NCBI GenBank assembly: GCA_021414025.1
Contig: JAIOPG010000002.1
Location: 434,001 to 498,000, forward strand
Source of the DNA: Planctomycetota bacterium
Lineage (GTDB): Bacteria; Planctomycetota; Phycisphaerae; Phycisphaerales; SM1A02
DNA length: 64,000 nt
Direction: 5' to 3'
Below, piece after piece: positions 27,023 to 35,678 of this stretch (position 1 is its first letter; each line of letters starts with the position of its first letter). The notes below the pieces were generated by a model that had not been told where the DNA came from, did no database searches, and worked only from the letters and a program-made list of their open reading frames with translations. Both the position numbers and the translations under genes were made by a program.

Positions 27023-29047
27023 AACTCGGCCGCCCTTCAACTTCGCCAGCCGCGGCAAGGCATTCGACAACTCAGTCATCTGATCCAGGTCGATGTTCGG
27101 CGAAAGCCAACCGCTGCGCTTCCAACGCTCGAGCATCGGAAGGTCGATGACGATCGCGTCAAAATCCTTCGAAAGCATTGCGGCGGTATCGGAAGCCGTA
27201 AGGCCGCGGCACGCTTCGATGGGATTCCGGTCCCAGACCGTCGACCACGTCAGGTTTGCGCCTGGCCGGATCCAGAATGGTGTGCTCCATCCCACGCTGA
27301 GCACCCGCCACTCCGGATGCAGATGGTTGATCACCACTTCGGTCGTGAGATGGTTTTGTGCGTCTTCACGGATGGCCCGATCCGACGAGTGAAGATCCCG
27401 CCAATCCTCGTCGCCGGTGAAGTAGGCATTTTGCCCTATGAAATAAGCGGCTCCCGGGGTGTCGGTCGTCAGCCACCACAGTGGAAGGCAGGCCCAGGCG
27501 AACAAAAAGAGTTTCAGTGGAATCCGCGCCCGAGGCGCTCCCGTCATTCCCGCGGCGGTCAGGCCGAAGGCGAGCGCGAGGGGAACCGCCAGCGGAATCA
27601 GGAACCGGCTTTGCAGGTGGGTTCCAAACAACCAACCCAGAACAATGAGCAGGCAGACTCCCGAAATGGTCGTGGCGATCCCCCGCGTTGAGGATCGATA
27701 GGCAAGCCCGGCCATCGACGCCGCACCAATCCAGGGCAGCGGCCCCCAGAACCACTTCCAGGGTTCACCGTCGATGGGGGGATCGCCCAGTCCGAAAGTG
27801 AAGAGTTGATTCCAGAGGGCGTGCAGTCGAGCGAGCAGGTGAGCGCCGCTCGCATGCGCCTGGTTCCATCGTTGTGCCTGTTCGCTGTTCCACCAACCGG
27901 ACCCCAGCAGTTCGGTGAGGAACGGAAAGAAGGGCGTCCCGGCGACGAGTCCGTTGCGCAGCATCCACGGAGCGAGGCACGCCAGCAGCGCGCTGATGGC
28001 GCAGGCCAGGGCTTTCCAATCGACGCTCTTCCGGCTTCGCAGGAGAATGGCCCAGGCAAGGACCGCGGGCAGCACAAGAATCACCGAGCTCGCCTTGCTT
28101 CCCACAAGCATGGCCACGAGCACGCCGATCATGAGCCCGCTTCGGGTCGATGAAATCGATCGCCCCGCGAGAAGATGCAAGAGCGTGGCAAAGGACAGCA
28201 GGATTCCCGACTCCGTGTAGGCGAGCGATCCGGTGACGATCATCCAGGGCGTTCCCACCAAGGCGCACGCGGTTGCGACCCTCGCCGCATCCTCGCTCAG
28301 CCTCCATTGTCGGGCGGCCATCGCGGCCAGATCCGCGAGCACCAGAGCCGCCACGACCAGCAGGCTTGCGTGGAGCAGTTGGCAAGCCACGGCGGCGTCG
28401 CGAGGATCGCCACCCAGGCACATCACATGAAGAAAGGCACCTTCGATGAAGTTGGGCATGCCCGAATACGCGAGATGGTCCAGCGGACGGATCGCGCCGA
28501 TCGCAAGCCATTCCTTTGGCGCCTGCAGGTGGTACTCCAAGGCGTCGTATCCGCCAAACTCCGAGCTCCACATCACGCCCGGCGAAATGCTGGCTGCGAT
28601 CAGGAGCGCGACAGCGGCCGGCAGCGCCGGCCACCACCATCCCAGTGAGGTGTTCGGCGCGTGATTGCGGGCCGACGCGCCGCGAAGGTGGAAGTGAATC
28701 GCCAGGATCCATCCCGGAACTAGTGCTCCGATCGACGCCGCTCCATGAAGCAACCCGAGCGATCCAAGCCATTGATCAAGGGCGACTTGCAGGGCAAGGC
28801 CGAAAGCCAAGCCGATGACCGGCGCCGAAGGTCTTTCACCTTCCCTCAGACCAACGGCCAGTGCTCCAAGTCCATACGCCGAAAGCAGCCAGAGCGCCGT
28901 CTTCCAGCCGCTGAGCAGCCACACGCTCCACAAATCCATTCCCCCAATTCCGCCGCAGAGCCACTGCGTCAGCGCGGTGGCCGCCACCGCGACGGCGGCC
29001 CCGCCGATCGCCATTTTGGTCCATTGCGACTGTCCCATGGCGGGCAT
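26981..29047 (-). CDS. Large polytopic membrane protein, GT-C glycosyltransferase-like
   Basis: A 688-residue protein with about 12 predicted helices and a soluble C-terminal part of about 150 residues. An acidic loop after the early helices reads SSEFGGYDALEYHLQAPKEWL, resembling the first extracytoplasmic loop of ArnT/PMT-like GT-C enzymes, where acidic residues are catalytic. Those enzymes move sugars from polyprenyl carriers. The substrate is unknown and the call is by topology. AGGAGGGG precedes the ATG at 29047. Confidence 0.6.
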   Translation of the reverse strand: MPAMGQSQWTKMAIGGAAVAVAATALTQWLCGGIGGMDLWSVWLLSGWKTALWLLSAYGLGALAVGLREGERPSAPVIGLAFGLALQVALDQWLGSLGLLHGAASIGALVPGWILAIHFHLRGASARNHAPNTSLGWWWPALPAAVALLIAASISPGVMWSSEFGGYDALEYHLQAPKEWLAIGAIRPLDHLAYSGMPNFIEGAFLHVMCLGGDPRDAAVACQLLHASLLVVAALVLADLAAMAARQWRLSEDAARVATACALVGTPWMIVTGSLAYTESGILLSFATLLHLLAGRSISSTRSGLMIGVLVAMLVGSKASSVILVLPAVLAWAILLRSRKSVDWKALACAISALLACLAPWMLRNGLVAGTPFFPFLTELLGSGWWNSEQAQRWNQAHASGAHLLARLHALWNQLFTFGLGDPPIDGEPWKWFWGPLPWIGAASMAGLAYRSSTRGIATTISGVCLLIVLGWLFGTHLQSRFLIPLAVPLALAFGLTAAGMTGAPRARIPLKLFLFAWACLPLWWLTTDTPGAAYFIGQNAYFTGDEDWRDLHSSDRAIREDAQNHLTTEVVINHLHPEWRVLSVGWSTPFWIRPGANLTWSTVWDRNPIEACRGLTASDTAAMLSKDFDAIVIDLPMLERWKRSGWLSPNIDLDQMTELSNALPRLAKLKGGRVLLGLRGHSTLGLP

Positions 29048-29182
29048 TGTCCCCTCCTATCGGTCAATTGCCGAGTTCTCTCATGCTCTGAAGCCTCTTG
29101 AGCCGATTCCATGCGGCGGTCATGGATGACCGGGCATGCCCGATTTGGTTTCGGGCACTGGGTGGCGGCGACAGGAGGTCGT

Positions 29183-29629
29183 ATGCAAGTTGAAACAACA
29201 CGCTTTGGCACCGTCGAAGTCGATGACTCGCGGCTTCTTCATTTTCCGGCCGGACTCCTTGGCTTTGGCCGGGTCCATCAATTCGCGCTGCTGCAACCCG
29301 ACGATCGCGGCGTCTTCTTCTGGTTGCAAAGCGTGGAAAGCCCCGATGTGGCGTTTGTCGTCACCGATCCGCGGCTCTGGTCCTCGGAGTATGCGGTGAC
29401 CATGCGCCGTGAGCAGAGCGAGGAGATCGGGCTGCGCGGGGAGGCGACGCCGGAGCTTCTCGTGATCGTGAACCGCCGCGAAAGCGGGATCACCGCCAAC
29501 ATGCAGGGGCCGCTGGTCATCAATCCCGCCAACCGAACCGGAATCCAAATCGTGCTCACCGACCGCCGCTGGACCACGCGGCATGAACTTGTGTCCGTGG
29601 CGCCCGCGGCTCGCGCCGTGTCCGCCTGA
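29183..29629 (+). CDS. fliW: Flagellar assembly factor FliW (CsrA antagonist)
   Basis: A 148-residue cytoplasmic protein. Pattern: MQVETTRFGTVEVDD, LLHFPAGLLGF, PDVAFVVTDPRL, LLVIVNRRES, NMQGPLVINPANRTGIQIVL; this is the full family core. FliW binds flagellin and CsrA, releasing flagellin mRNA translation. AGGAGG lies 5 nt before the ATG at 29183, so the longer frame to 29111 is rejected. csrA is 47 nt downstream, the usual order. No other flagellar gene is in the window. Confidence 0.93.
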   Translation: MQVETTRFGTVEVDDSRLLHFPAGLLGFGRVHQFALLQPDDRGVFFWLQSVESPDVAFVVTDPRLWSSEYAVTMRREQSEEIGLRGEATPELLVIVNRRESGITANMQGPLVINPANRTGIQIVLTDRRWTTRHELVSVAPAARAVSA

Positions 29630-29676
29630 ACGCGCCGACAAGCTTTGATCCTCCCTTCATGACGTCCACTTCCTGA

Positions 29677-29970
29677 ATGCTCGTCCTCTCCCGTCAAATC
29701 GATGAACGCATTGTCATCGGCGATGACATCGAGGTCGTCGTCGTCGACATTCGCGGCGACAAGGTCCGGCTGGGCATCGTGGCCCCGACCTCGATCTCGG
29801 TCCATCGCAAGGAGGTGTACGAGGCCATCCGCAAGGAGAATGAGCAGGCTTCCACCCTGCGCGGGGATGTGCCCATGATTCATGCTCCCAGCCACTCGCG
29901 CGAGGGCATCAAGCGGCTGGCCCACGGCCCCACACCGGACATCAAGAAGTTCAGGCGCGAAAGCGCCTGA
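29677..29970 (+). CDS. csrA: Carbon storage regulator CsrA, extended
   Basis: A 97-residue RNA-binding translational regulator. The core [20 protein letters not shown] ... [22 protein letters not shown] is complete, including the RNA-contacting VHRKEVY. Typical CsrA has 61-75 residues; here about 30 extra residues follow ([19 protein letters not shown]), basic and probably disordered. It partners with fliW upstream and is followed by a strong terminator. Confidence 0.94.
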   Translation: MLVLSRQIDERIVIGDDIEVVVVDIRGDKVRLGIVAPTSISVHRKEVYEAIRKENEQASTLRGDVPMIHAPSHSREGIKRLAHGPTPDIKKFRRESA

Positions 29971-29989
29971 GTTGGTCCTGGGCCGCGGC

Positions 29990-30030
29990 GCAAAAAGAAA
30001 AGAAGCCCGGCGTCGCCGGGCTTTTTGAAG
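29990..30030. terminator. Bidirectional intrinsic terminator between csrA and rplT
   Basis: A 9-bp stem AAGCCCGGC (30003-30011) / GCCGGGCTT (30015-30023) with a 3-nt loop. It is flanked by CTTTTT on the plus side and by an A-rich tract (T-rich on the minus strand) on the other, between convergent csrA and rplT. Confidence 0.9.
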
Positions 30031-30051
30031 CCTCAACAATTTGGTTGCTGG

Positions 30052-30426
30052 TCAGGCGGCCCGGGCCTTGGCGCTCAAGTGTTTCTTCGCCATCTCCACC
30101 AGCACATCAAAGGTGGCGGGATCCTGAATGGCCAGCTCGCTGAGCATCTTGCGGTTCAGAAGGCAGCCGGCGCGCTGGAGGCCGCCGACGAACAAGCTGT
30201 AGCGGTAGTCGCGCATGCGGCAGGCGGCGGTCAGACGAGCGATCCAGAGCGACCGCATGTCGCGTCGGCGCAGGCGGCGGTGGGTCCAGGCGTTGCGCCC
30301 CGCCCGCATGAGGGCGACTTTGGCCTGCTGCTTGTGGCGGCTCTTGGTTCCGTAGTAGCCTCGTGCCTCGCGAAGAACGCGTCGGCGGGCCTGGGTTCGA
30401 GCTGCTCCTTTACGTGCGCGTGGCAT
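30052..30426 (-). CDS. rplT: 50S ribosomal protein L20
   Basis: A 124-residue ribosomal protein with the standard start MPRARKGAARTQARRR, RGYYGTKSRHKQQAKVALMRA and RRDMRSLWIARL. It binds 23S rRNA early in 50S assembly. It begins 3 nt after the rpmI stop. The usual upstream infC is absent from this locus. Confidence 0.96.
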   Translation of the reverse strand: MPRARKGAARTQARRRVLREARGYYGTKSRHKQQAKVALMRAGRNAWTHRRLRRRDMRSLWIARLTAACRMRDYRYSLFVGGLQRAGCLLNRKMLSELAIQDPATFDVLVEMAKKHLSAKARAA

Positions 30427-30429
30427 GAA

Positions 30430-30669
30430 TCAATCCTTCCCGCCGGTCGCGGCCGGGCGTTTGGCGGTACGCAGTTTCCGTCCCAAAATTTTGGACATGG
30501 CGATCAGATCCGTCGCGCCGAGGTAGCGCGACTTGCGATAACTCTGCACGGTGGTGCCTCTTTTATTGCTCTTCAAGTGGCGGGAATTCGGCGAATGAAA
30601 CCGGACCTTGCCCGTGCCGGTCACCTTGATCCGCTTCAATAGTCCTTTGTGGCCTTTTTGCTTTTGCAT
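30430..30669 (-). CDS. rpmI: 50S ribosomal protein L35
   Basis: A 79-residue protein with QKGHKGLLKRIKVTGTGKV and SKILGRKLRTAKRP, the L35 pattern, with a short extra C-terminal tail (family about 65). The ATG at 30669 is chosen over the long frame. AAGGAAAG lies about 13 nt upstream within a 30-nt leader from the promoter at 30702-30729. The leader is too short for an obvious L20 autoregulatory structure. Confidence 0.95.
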   Translation of the reverse strand: MQKQKGHKGLLKRIKVTGTGKVRFHSPNSRHLKSNKRGTTVQSYRKSRYLGATDLIAMSKILGRKLRTAKRPAATGGKD

Positions 30670-30701
30670 GGGAGTTCGCCGCTTTCCTTGAGGGGTCGAA
30701 G

Positions 30702-30729
30702 AGTGTAACGAAATCGCCAATTGGGTCAA
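30702..30729 (-). promoter_or_regulatory. Sigma-70-type promoter of rpmI-rplT
   Basis: On the minus strand, TTGACC (30724-30729), a 16-nt spacer, then TACACT (30702-30707). This is one of the few near-consensus promoters here and puts the transcript start about 25-30 nt before rpmI. Confidence 0.6.
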
Positions 30730-30761
30730 GCGCAAGGAACCTGAAATTGGAAACGATTCAA

Positions 30762-30782
30762 AATGTAGGGGATTCGCCCCTA
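30762..30782 (-). terminator. Weak candidate terminator of the ECF sigma/anti-sigma transcript
   Basis: A 6-bp stem TAGGGG/CCCCTA with a 5-nt loop (30766-30782) is followed on the minus strand by CATTTTG, 120 nt past the anti-sigma stop. The T-tract is poor. The rest of 30670-30901 contains only the rpmI leader and promoter. Confidence 0.35.
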
Positions 30783-30901
30783 TTTGGCACGCCCGGGCTG
30801 TGGCGTGAGAAGCAGTGTGCATCGGTCCTCGTCCATTGGCCGCGACGTGGCCGGCTCGCGGGGATCCGCAGGCCCGTGCCCATCGAATCGAATCTCGCTC
30901 T

Positions 30902-31858
30902 CTATTGGGCTAGGAAGATGTCGTCGCCGCTGGTTGCATGCGGAGCGAAAGGAAGCGAATCGGCATCCTTCACGCCGTCGGGCAGGAAGATGTTGTCGCC
31001 ATTGACCTCGGGCGTCACCAACCACAGGATCGAGACATCCGCGAACAGGACATTCTGGCCGCGCTGCTGATGGTTCATCGAGGAGAGCGAGGCGTTCGGC
31101 GCGGCGTCCGCAGTCCGCCCGGCGCGGCGCATCTGGATCACGGGATTGGCATCCGCCACGATGGGGGTTCGCCCCATCGTCTGCAGGCGGAAGGGCCGGT
31201 CCGCGCTCGGCACGCGGAAAGCGAATGAGCCGCACACCGATCCGGATGCGCAGGCCGGGCAGTGGCAGGAATCGTGCTTCGCGTAGCCGTTGCGCTCGAG
31301 CACCAGCAAGTGGCCGCTGTGCTCGTAATTGCTCCAGTCCATGCGCGAGGCGGCAGGGGACTCGAACAATCCGCCCAGGCTCGCGGTCGCCGGAAGATTG
31401 CCCCGGTGATCCACGGCGTAGGCGGCGAGGCTGGCGCCGACGGTGCGCAGGTTGTTGGCGCAGTTCTGCTCGAGGGCGGACGAGCGAATCCGCTGTGCGA
31501 TCGGCCAGGTGACGCCGGTGGCGATCAGCACCACGGCGGCCACGGCGCCGAAATCAGCCCATTGTGTCCGCTTGCCCCAGCCTGGAGTGTGGATCTGCAT
31601 GTGGTCCTGCATTGCCCGTTCCTCGCGGGCGATGCGCGCCATGGTGGCATCGACGAGAAGCGGATCGGGCTCCGAGACGGGATAGACCTCGAGTTTTCGA
31701 AGCAGGAACAACGCCGCGGCTTGCCGCCGGGCCTCCGGAGAATCGTCGTCCGAGCGATGGGACTCAGGGGCGTCCACCAGTCCAGCCTCAAGCAGAGCGT
31801 CGACGGCCCGCTGATCTTCGGGCGAGAGATGGTTGTCTTCGTAACGCTTTCGGTTCAT
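30902..31858 (-). CDS. Anti-sigma-like membrane protein with pseudopilin-like C-terminal domain
   Basis: A 318-residue protein. Residues 1-100 are cytoplasmic and acidic (MNRKRYEDNHLSPEDQRAVD), one membrane helix is at about 103-122 (FGAVAAVVLIATGVTWPIA), and the rest is extracytoplasmic. The segment CANNLRTVGASLAAYAVDHRGNLP and the later HQQRGQNVLFADVSILWL match the start and end of DUF1559/H-X9-DG pseudopilin-like proteins common in planctomycetes. Three further cysteines cluster as CHCPACASGSVC. Its start overlaps the ECF sigma stop (ATGA), so it is most likely the cognate anti-sigma factor. A zinc HxxxCxxC motif is absent. Confidence 0.65.
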   Translation of the reverse strand: MNRKRYEDNHLSPEDQRAVDALLEAGLVDAPESHRSDDDSPEARRQAAALFLLRKLEVYPVSEPDPLLVDATMARIAREERAMQDHMQIHTPGWGKRTQWADFGAVAAVVLIATGVTWPIAQRIRSSALEQNCANNLRTVGASLAAYAVDHRGNLPATASLGGLFESPAASRMDWSNYEHSGHLLVLERNGYAKHDSCHCPACASGSVCGSFAFRVPSADRPFRLQTMGRTPIVADANPVIQMRRAGRTADAAPNASLSSMNHQQRGQNVLFADVSILWLVTPEVNGDNIFLPDGVKDADSLPFAPHATSGDDIFLAQ

Positions 31859-32556
31859 GAGTGGCTCTCTCGGGTTTCATGGGTGGCGCGCGCCCAACGA
31901 TCGGCGAAGTGGGCGACGGCGGAATGCAGCCGGCTCTTGACCGTGCCGAGGGGAATGCCCAGCGTCTCGGAAATGTGCTGGTAGCTGAAGCGCTGAAAGT
32001 ACGCCATCAGCAGGATCTCGCGGTGCAACTCGGGGAGGGAATCCACGACCTGCTTCACCTGCCGGGATTCCTCCTGGCGAGTGATCGACGCTCCGGGCAG
32101 GGGATCTGCGGAGGAGACGACATCGAGCAACGTGAATTCGTTCTCGCCATGGCCCATCGGCTTGTCCAGGCTGATGGTGGCGCGGCGCCGATGGTGCCGG
32201 TACCAGTCGCGCGCCTTGTTCGAGGCGATGGTGTAGAGCCACGGCCGCAGCCTGCGTGTCACGTCAAAACTCGCGGCTGAGAGATGAATCTGAAGGAAGG
32301 TTTCCTGGAACACATCGTCCGCCGCAGCCGACGATCCAAGGAATCGCTGGAGATAGCGGTGCAATTCCGAACGGTAGCGCGACACCAGGGTTGGAAAAGC
32401 CGCTTGATCGCCGGCTTGGTGGGCGATCATCAGAGATTCATCCGTAGGTTCTTCGCCCTCAAGCTCCACACGCGAGATCGTACAATCGTTGGCCACGGGA
32501 AGACTTCCGTGAAAGGCAGCAAAGGGATGCAGGGAATCGTGCGGAATGGCGGTCAC
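31855..32556 (-). CDS. ECF-family RNA polymerase sigma factor
   Basis: A 233-residue sigma factor. Region 2: LVSRYRSELHRYLQRFLG ... DDVFQETFLQIHL and RPWLYTIASNKARDWYRHH. Region 4: LPELHREILLMAYFQRFSYQHISETLGIPLGTVKSRLHSAV. About 40 N-terminal residues precede region 2 and the start is uncertain: GTG 32556 is used, and an internal ATG at MIAHQAGD is possible. It is coupled by ATGA overlap to the anti-sigma-like gene. The regulon is unknown. Confidence 0.9.
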   Translation of the reverse strand: MTAIPHDSLHPFAAFHGSLPVANDCTISRVELEGEEPTDESLMIAHQAGDQAAFPTLVSRYRSELHRYLQRFLGSSAAADDVFQETFLQIHLSAASFDVTRRLRPWLYTIASNKARDWYRHHRRRATISLDKPMGHGENEFTLLDVVSSADPLPGASITRQEESRQVKQVVDSLPELHREILLMAYFQRFSYQHISETLGIPLGTVKSRLHSAVAHFADRWARATHETRESHS

Positions 32557-32628
32557 GTCTCTTGCTACGATGACCCGTGTTGCGCAGTTTGCAAGGATTG
32601 GTCAAAAAAAGAGGAGTCTTGAAGAATT

Positions 32629-33762
32629 ATGGGTGTGCCGATCAGCCAGATGTGGACAGTGGCAAGTTACGTGGTCAAGCAAAGGCTCCAGGGAAAGACG
32701 CGGTATCCGCTGGTTTTGATGCTCGAGCCGTTGTTCCGGTGCAACCTCGCCTGCGCCGGATGCGGCAAGATCCAGTACCCGGCTCACGTCCTAAAACGGC
32801 AGCTCACGGTCAAGGAATGCGTCGACGCGGTCGACGAATGCGGCACACCGATGGTCAGCATTCCCGGGGGGGAGCCGCTCCTCCATCCCGACATCAAGGA
32901 GATTGTCGAGGCCCTCGTCGCGCGAAAAAAGTACATCTACCTTTGCACCAACGCCCTTCTGTTGAAGGAAAAACTCGAGGCGGGGACCTTCCGTCCCAGC
33001 AAGTACCTGACCTTCAGCGTCCACATGGACGGGCAGGAGGAGAACCACGATTTCGCCGTGTGCCGCGAAGGCACATACAAGAAAGCCGTCGATGGGATTC
33101 GCCTCGCGGTGCGCATGGGTTTCCGCGTCACCACCAACACGACGCTCTTCGAAGGCTCGGATCCGAATTCGGTGCGCGCCTTCTTTGATGAGATGATGGA
33201 CCTGGGCGTCGAAGGCATGATGATCAGCCCCGGGTACGCCTACGACAAGGCGCCCGACCAGTCCAGCTTCCTGAAGCGCCAGGAGACCAATGAACTCTTC
33301 CAGATGATTCTCTCAAATCGCAAAAAGGGATGGAAGTTCAATCAGAGTCCATTGTTCCTGGAGTTCCTCATGGGCAAGCGCACCTATGAGTGCACGCCCT
33401 GGGGCATGCCCGCCTACAACGTGTTCGGATGGCAGAAACCCTGCTATCTGCTGCAGGAGGGCTACGCCGACACCTTTGAGGAGTTGATCGACGAGACCGA
33501 CTGGGCGAACTACGGACATCAGAGCGGCAACGCCAAGTGCGCCAATTGCATGGTGCACAGCGGATATGAGGCAAGCGCTGTGGATCACACCTTCTCGGGA
33601 TTCCGGGGCATCTGGGGAAATGTCAAGGCGATTCTTTTCAATCGCTACGCCAATCCGGGTGCCGCCAACCGCCTTGAAATCGAGAAGTCGAAGCCGCACG
33701 GTCCGATGAAGCATCTGGTGCAGCTTGGATTTGCGCAGGACATCCATCGCGGCGCGGCCTGA
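32629..33762 (+). CDS. hpnH: Adenosyl-hopene transferase HpnH (radical SAM)
   Basis: A 377-residue cytoplasmic radical SAM enzyme that adds adenosyl to diploptene, the first step to extended hopanoids. The start MGVPISQMWTVASYVVKQRL, the cluster motif RCNLACAGCGKIQYP, SIPGGEPLLHPDI and the C-terminal Cys cluster (KCANCMVHSGYEASAV) match HpnH at full length. AGAGGAG lies about 13 nt before the ATG. Other hopanoid genes here are limited to the HpnN-like exporter at 3-5.7 kb; no squalene-hopene cyclase is visible. Confidence 0.93.
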   Translation: MGVPISQMWTVASYVVKQRLQGKTRYPLVLMLEPLFRCNLACAGCGKIQYPAHVLKRQLTVKECVDAVDECGTPMVSIPGGEPLLHPDIKEIVEALVARKKYIYLCTNALLLKEKLEAGTFRPSKYLTFSVHMDGQEENHDFAVCREGTYKKAVDGIRLAVRMGFRVTTNTTLFEGSDPNSVRAFFDEMMDLGVEGMMISPGYAYDKAPDQSSFLKRQETNELFQMILSNRKKGWKFNQSPLFLEFLMGKRTYECTPWGMPAYNVFGWQKPCYLLQEGYADTFEELIDETDWANYGHQSGNAKCANCMVHSGYEASAVDHTFSGFRGIWGNVKAILFNRYANPGAANRLEIEKSKPHGPMKHLVQLGFAQDIHRGAA

Positions 33763-33790
33763 CGCGAGGTGGTGGGCGGACCCCCCGCGG

Positions 33791-34453
33791 TCAAATGTCC
33801 TTGAAGGATCGCGGTTCAACTTCTTGACGCGAGGTGTGTCGCTCGGCATCGGCGTTCTTCACGTGGTCGATGAATTGCTTCACTTTGGTGAAGTCCTTCA
33901 CGCCGCGGGTTCCTTCCACACCGCTGCTGACATCGACGGCCCACGGGCGGACCCGGTGAATGGCTTCCTGGATATTTTCAGGAGCAAGTCCGCCGGCAAG
34001 GATGAGCGGCAAGTCGCGGGTCCAGGCCGGACTCGGGCGGGTCCAATTCCAATCCCGTCCGGCGCCGGCGTCTGGAGCATCGACCAGCAGGGCGGAGATT
34101 CGCGGGCTTGGGCACGTGGTCATGCGGTTGACCGCTTCGAGCGCGCAACCCAGGATTCGTTTCCGGTCCATGCCGCCCCCGGACTCGTAGACCTGAATCG
34201 ATCCCGTCCACGTCGCCAGGTCGGCGTCGGAGAGATCGCTCCAGCTGCGCAGGACGAGCACAGCCGCAAGGTCCTTGGGCAGTTGGTCGGCGATGGTGCA
34301 GGCTTGCTCGAAATCGATGTGCCTCGGCGAGTTCGCGGTCACCACAAATCCAACGGCGTCCGCCCCCAATTCGGCGGCGCGCAGGGCGTCCTCCACGGTT
34401 CGCAGACCGCAAATTTTCACCAAGGTTTTGACTTTGCCGTTTCGGTTTGGCAT
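33791..34453 (-). CDS. trpF: Phosphoribosylanthranilate isomerase TrpF
   Basis: A 220-residue TIM-barrel enzyme of tryptophan synthesis. Motifs: VKICGLRTVEDALRAAELGADAVGFV (catalytic Cys), LPLILAGGLAPENIQEAI and AVDVSSGVEGTRGVKDFTKV (catalytic Asp). It is the only trp gene in the window. TAGTCT (34460-34465) is 6 nt before the ATG, back-to-back with the gltA promoter. Confidence 0.93.
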   Translation of the reverse strand: MPNRNGKVKTLVKICGLRTVEDALRAAELGADAVGFVVTANSPRHIDFEQACTIADQLPKDLAAVLVLRSWSDLSDADLATWTGSIQVYESGGGMDRKRILGCALEAVNRMTTCPSPRISALLVDAPDAGAGRDWNWTRPSPAWTRDLPLILAGGLAPENIQEAIHRVRPWAVDVSSGVEGTRGVKDFTKVKQFIDHVKNADAERHTSRQEVEPRSFKDI

Positions 34454-34490
34454 CCAAATAGACTACGATGTTCCATCCTGAGAAAGACCC
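34454..34490. promoter_or_regulatory. Overlapping back-to-back promoters, trpF / gltA
   Basis: The forward string AGACTACGAT (34460-34469) reads as TAGTCT on the minus strand (6 nt before trpF) and TACGAT on the plus strand (34464-34469), sharing two bases. gltA then has a leader of about 15 nt with a weak GAGAAAG. Confidence 0.45.
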
Positions 34491-35642
34491 ATGAGCATTG
34501 CCACACCATCCACACCGATCTTCGACAAAGGACTGGGAAACACCGTCGCTGCCGAAACGCAGATGTCCTTCATCGACGGCGGCCGCGGCATCCTTGAATA
34601 CGTGGGCATCGACATCGATGCCCTCGCACGCAACAGCACCTTCGAGGAGACCGTGTTTCTGCTCTGGAACCGTCGCCTTCCCACCCGGGCCGAATTGACC
34701 GCATTCGGCGAGCAACTGCGTGCGGAGTACGCCCTGCCCGGGACGCTCATTCAGCTGATCGAAGCGATGCCGCGGGAAGCCGCGCCGATGCATGTACTTC
34801 GCACCATGGTCAGCGCGCTCTCCCTGTTCGACTCGGAGGTGGACGACGACAGCGCGGAGGCCAACACCCGCAAGGCCGTTCGCCTGCTGGCCAGGACGCC
34901 GGCCATCATCGCGGGCTTCGATCGTCACCGCAAAGGCAAGCCCATCGTCGCGGCCGATTCGTCGCTCACGATGGCGGAGAACTTCCTCTACATGCTCAAT
35001 GGCACGAAGTCCACCGCGGCCATGGCCAAGGCACTGGATGTCTGCTTGATTCTGCACGCGGACCACGGACTGAATGCCAGTACTTTTGCGGCGAGGGTCA
35101 CGATCTCAACTCTCAGCGACCTCTATTCCGCGATCGTGACCGCCATCGGCACCCTCAAGGGACCCCTCCATGGCGGCGCCAACGAGGAAGTCATGATCAT
35201 GCTCAATGAAATCGGCACGATTGACCGGGTCGACGCCTACATCGCGGACAAACTTCGCAACCGCGACCGGATCATGGGGTTCGGGCACCGCGTCTACAAG
35301 GCGATCGATCCGCGGGCAACCTATCTGAAGACGTTCGCCAGGCAGGTTGCGGCCGACACCGGCAATCTCAATCTGTACGAGATGAGCCATCGCATCGAGG
35401 AGATCATGGCCCGGGAAGTGGCCGCGAAGGGCATCTATCCCAATGTGGATTTCTATTCGGCGACGACCTATCACTCCATCGGCATCGATCTCGATCTCTT
35501 CACCTGCATGTTCGCCATGAGCCGCATCGCCGGGTGGGCGGGGCATTGCATCGAACAACTCGACGGCAACCGATTGATCCGTCCCAACGCCGCCTATGTG
35601 GGGCCGCATCAGCAGCCTTACATCGCCATGAACGACCGCTGA
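34491..35642 (+). CDS. gltA: Citrate synthase
   Basis: A 383-residue TCA-cycle enzyme condensing acetyl-CoA with oxaloacetate. Active-site motifs: LILHADHGLNASTF, GPLHGGANEEVM (His), GFGHRVYK (His) and NVDFYSATTY (catalytic Asp). The length is that of the short, type I-like (dimeric) form rather than the NADH-sensitive E. coli enzyme. A methylcitrate synthase cannot be excluded, but no prp genes are near. Confidence 0.93.
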   Translation: MSIATPSTPIFDKGLGNTVAAETQMSFIDGGRGILEYVGIDIDALARNSTFEETVFLLWNRRLPTRAELTAFGEQLRAEYALPGTLIQLIEAMPREAAPMHVLRTMVSALSLFDSEVDDDSAEANTRKAVRLLARTPAIIAGFDRHRKGKPIVAADSSLTMAENFLYMLNGTKSTAAMAKALDVCLILHADHGLNASTFAARVTISTLSDLYSAIVTAIGTLKGPLHGGANEEVMIMLNEIGTIDRVDAYIADKLRNRDRIMGFGHRVYKAIDPRATYLKTFARQVAADTGNLNLYEMSHRIEEIMAREVAAKGIYPNVDFYSATTYHSIGIDLDLFTCMFAMSRIAGWAGHCIEQLDGNRLIRPNAAYVGPHQQPYIAMNDR

Positions 35643-35678
35643 AATCTGCCCCAAGGCACCGGCGTTTCGAATCGACCA

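Noticed and set aside
33760-33836. Direct repeat TGACGCGAGGTG at 33760-33771 and 33825-33836
   Set aside because: Two copies only, 65 bp apart around the trpF 3' end, with no flanking element or target-site pattern. Probably chance or a small local duplication.
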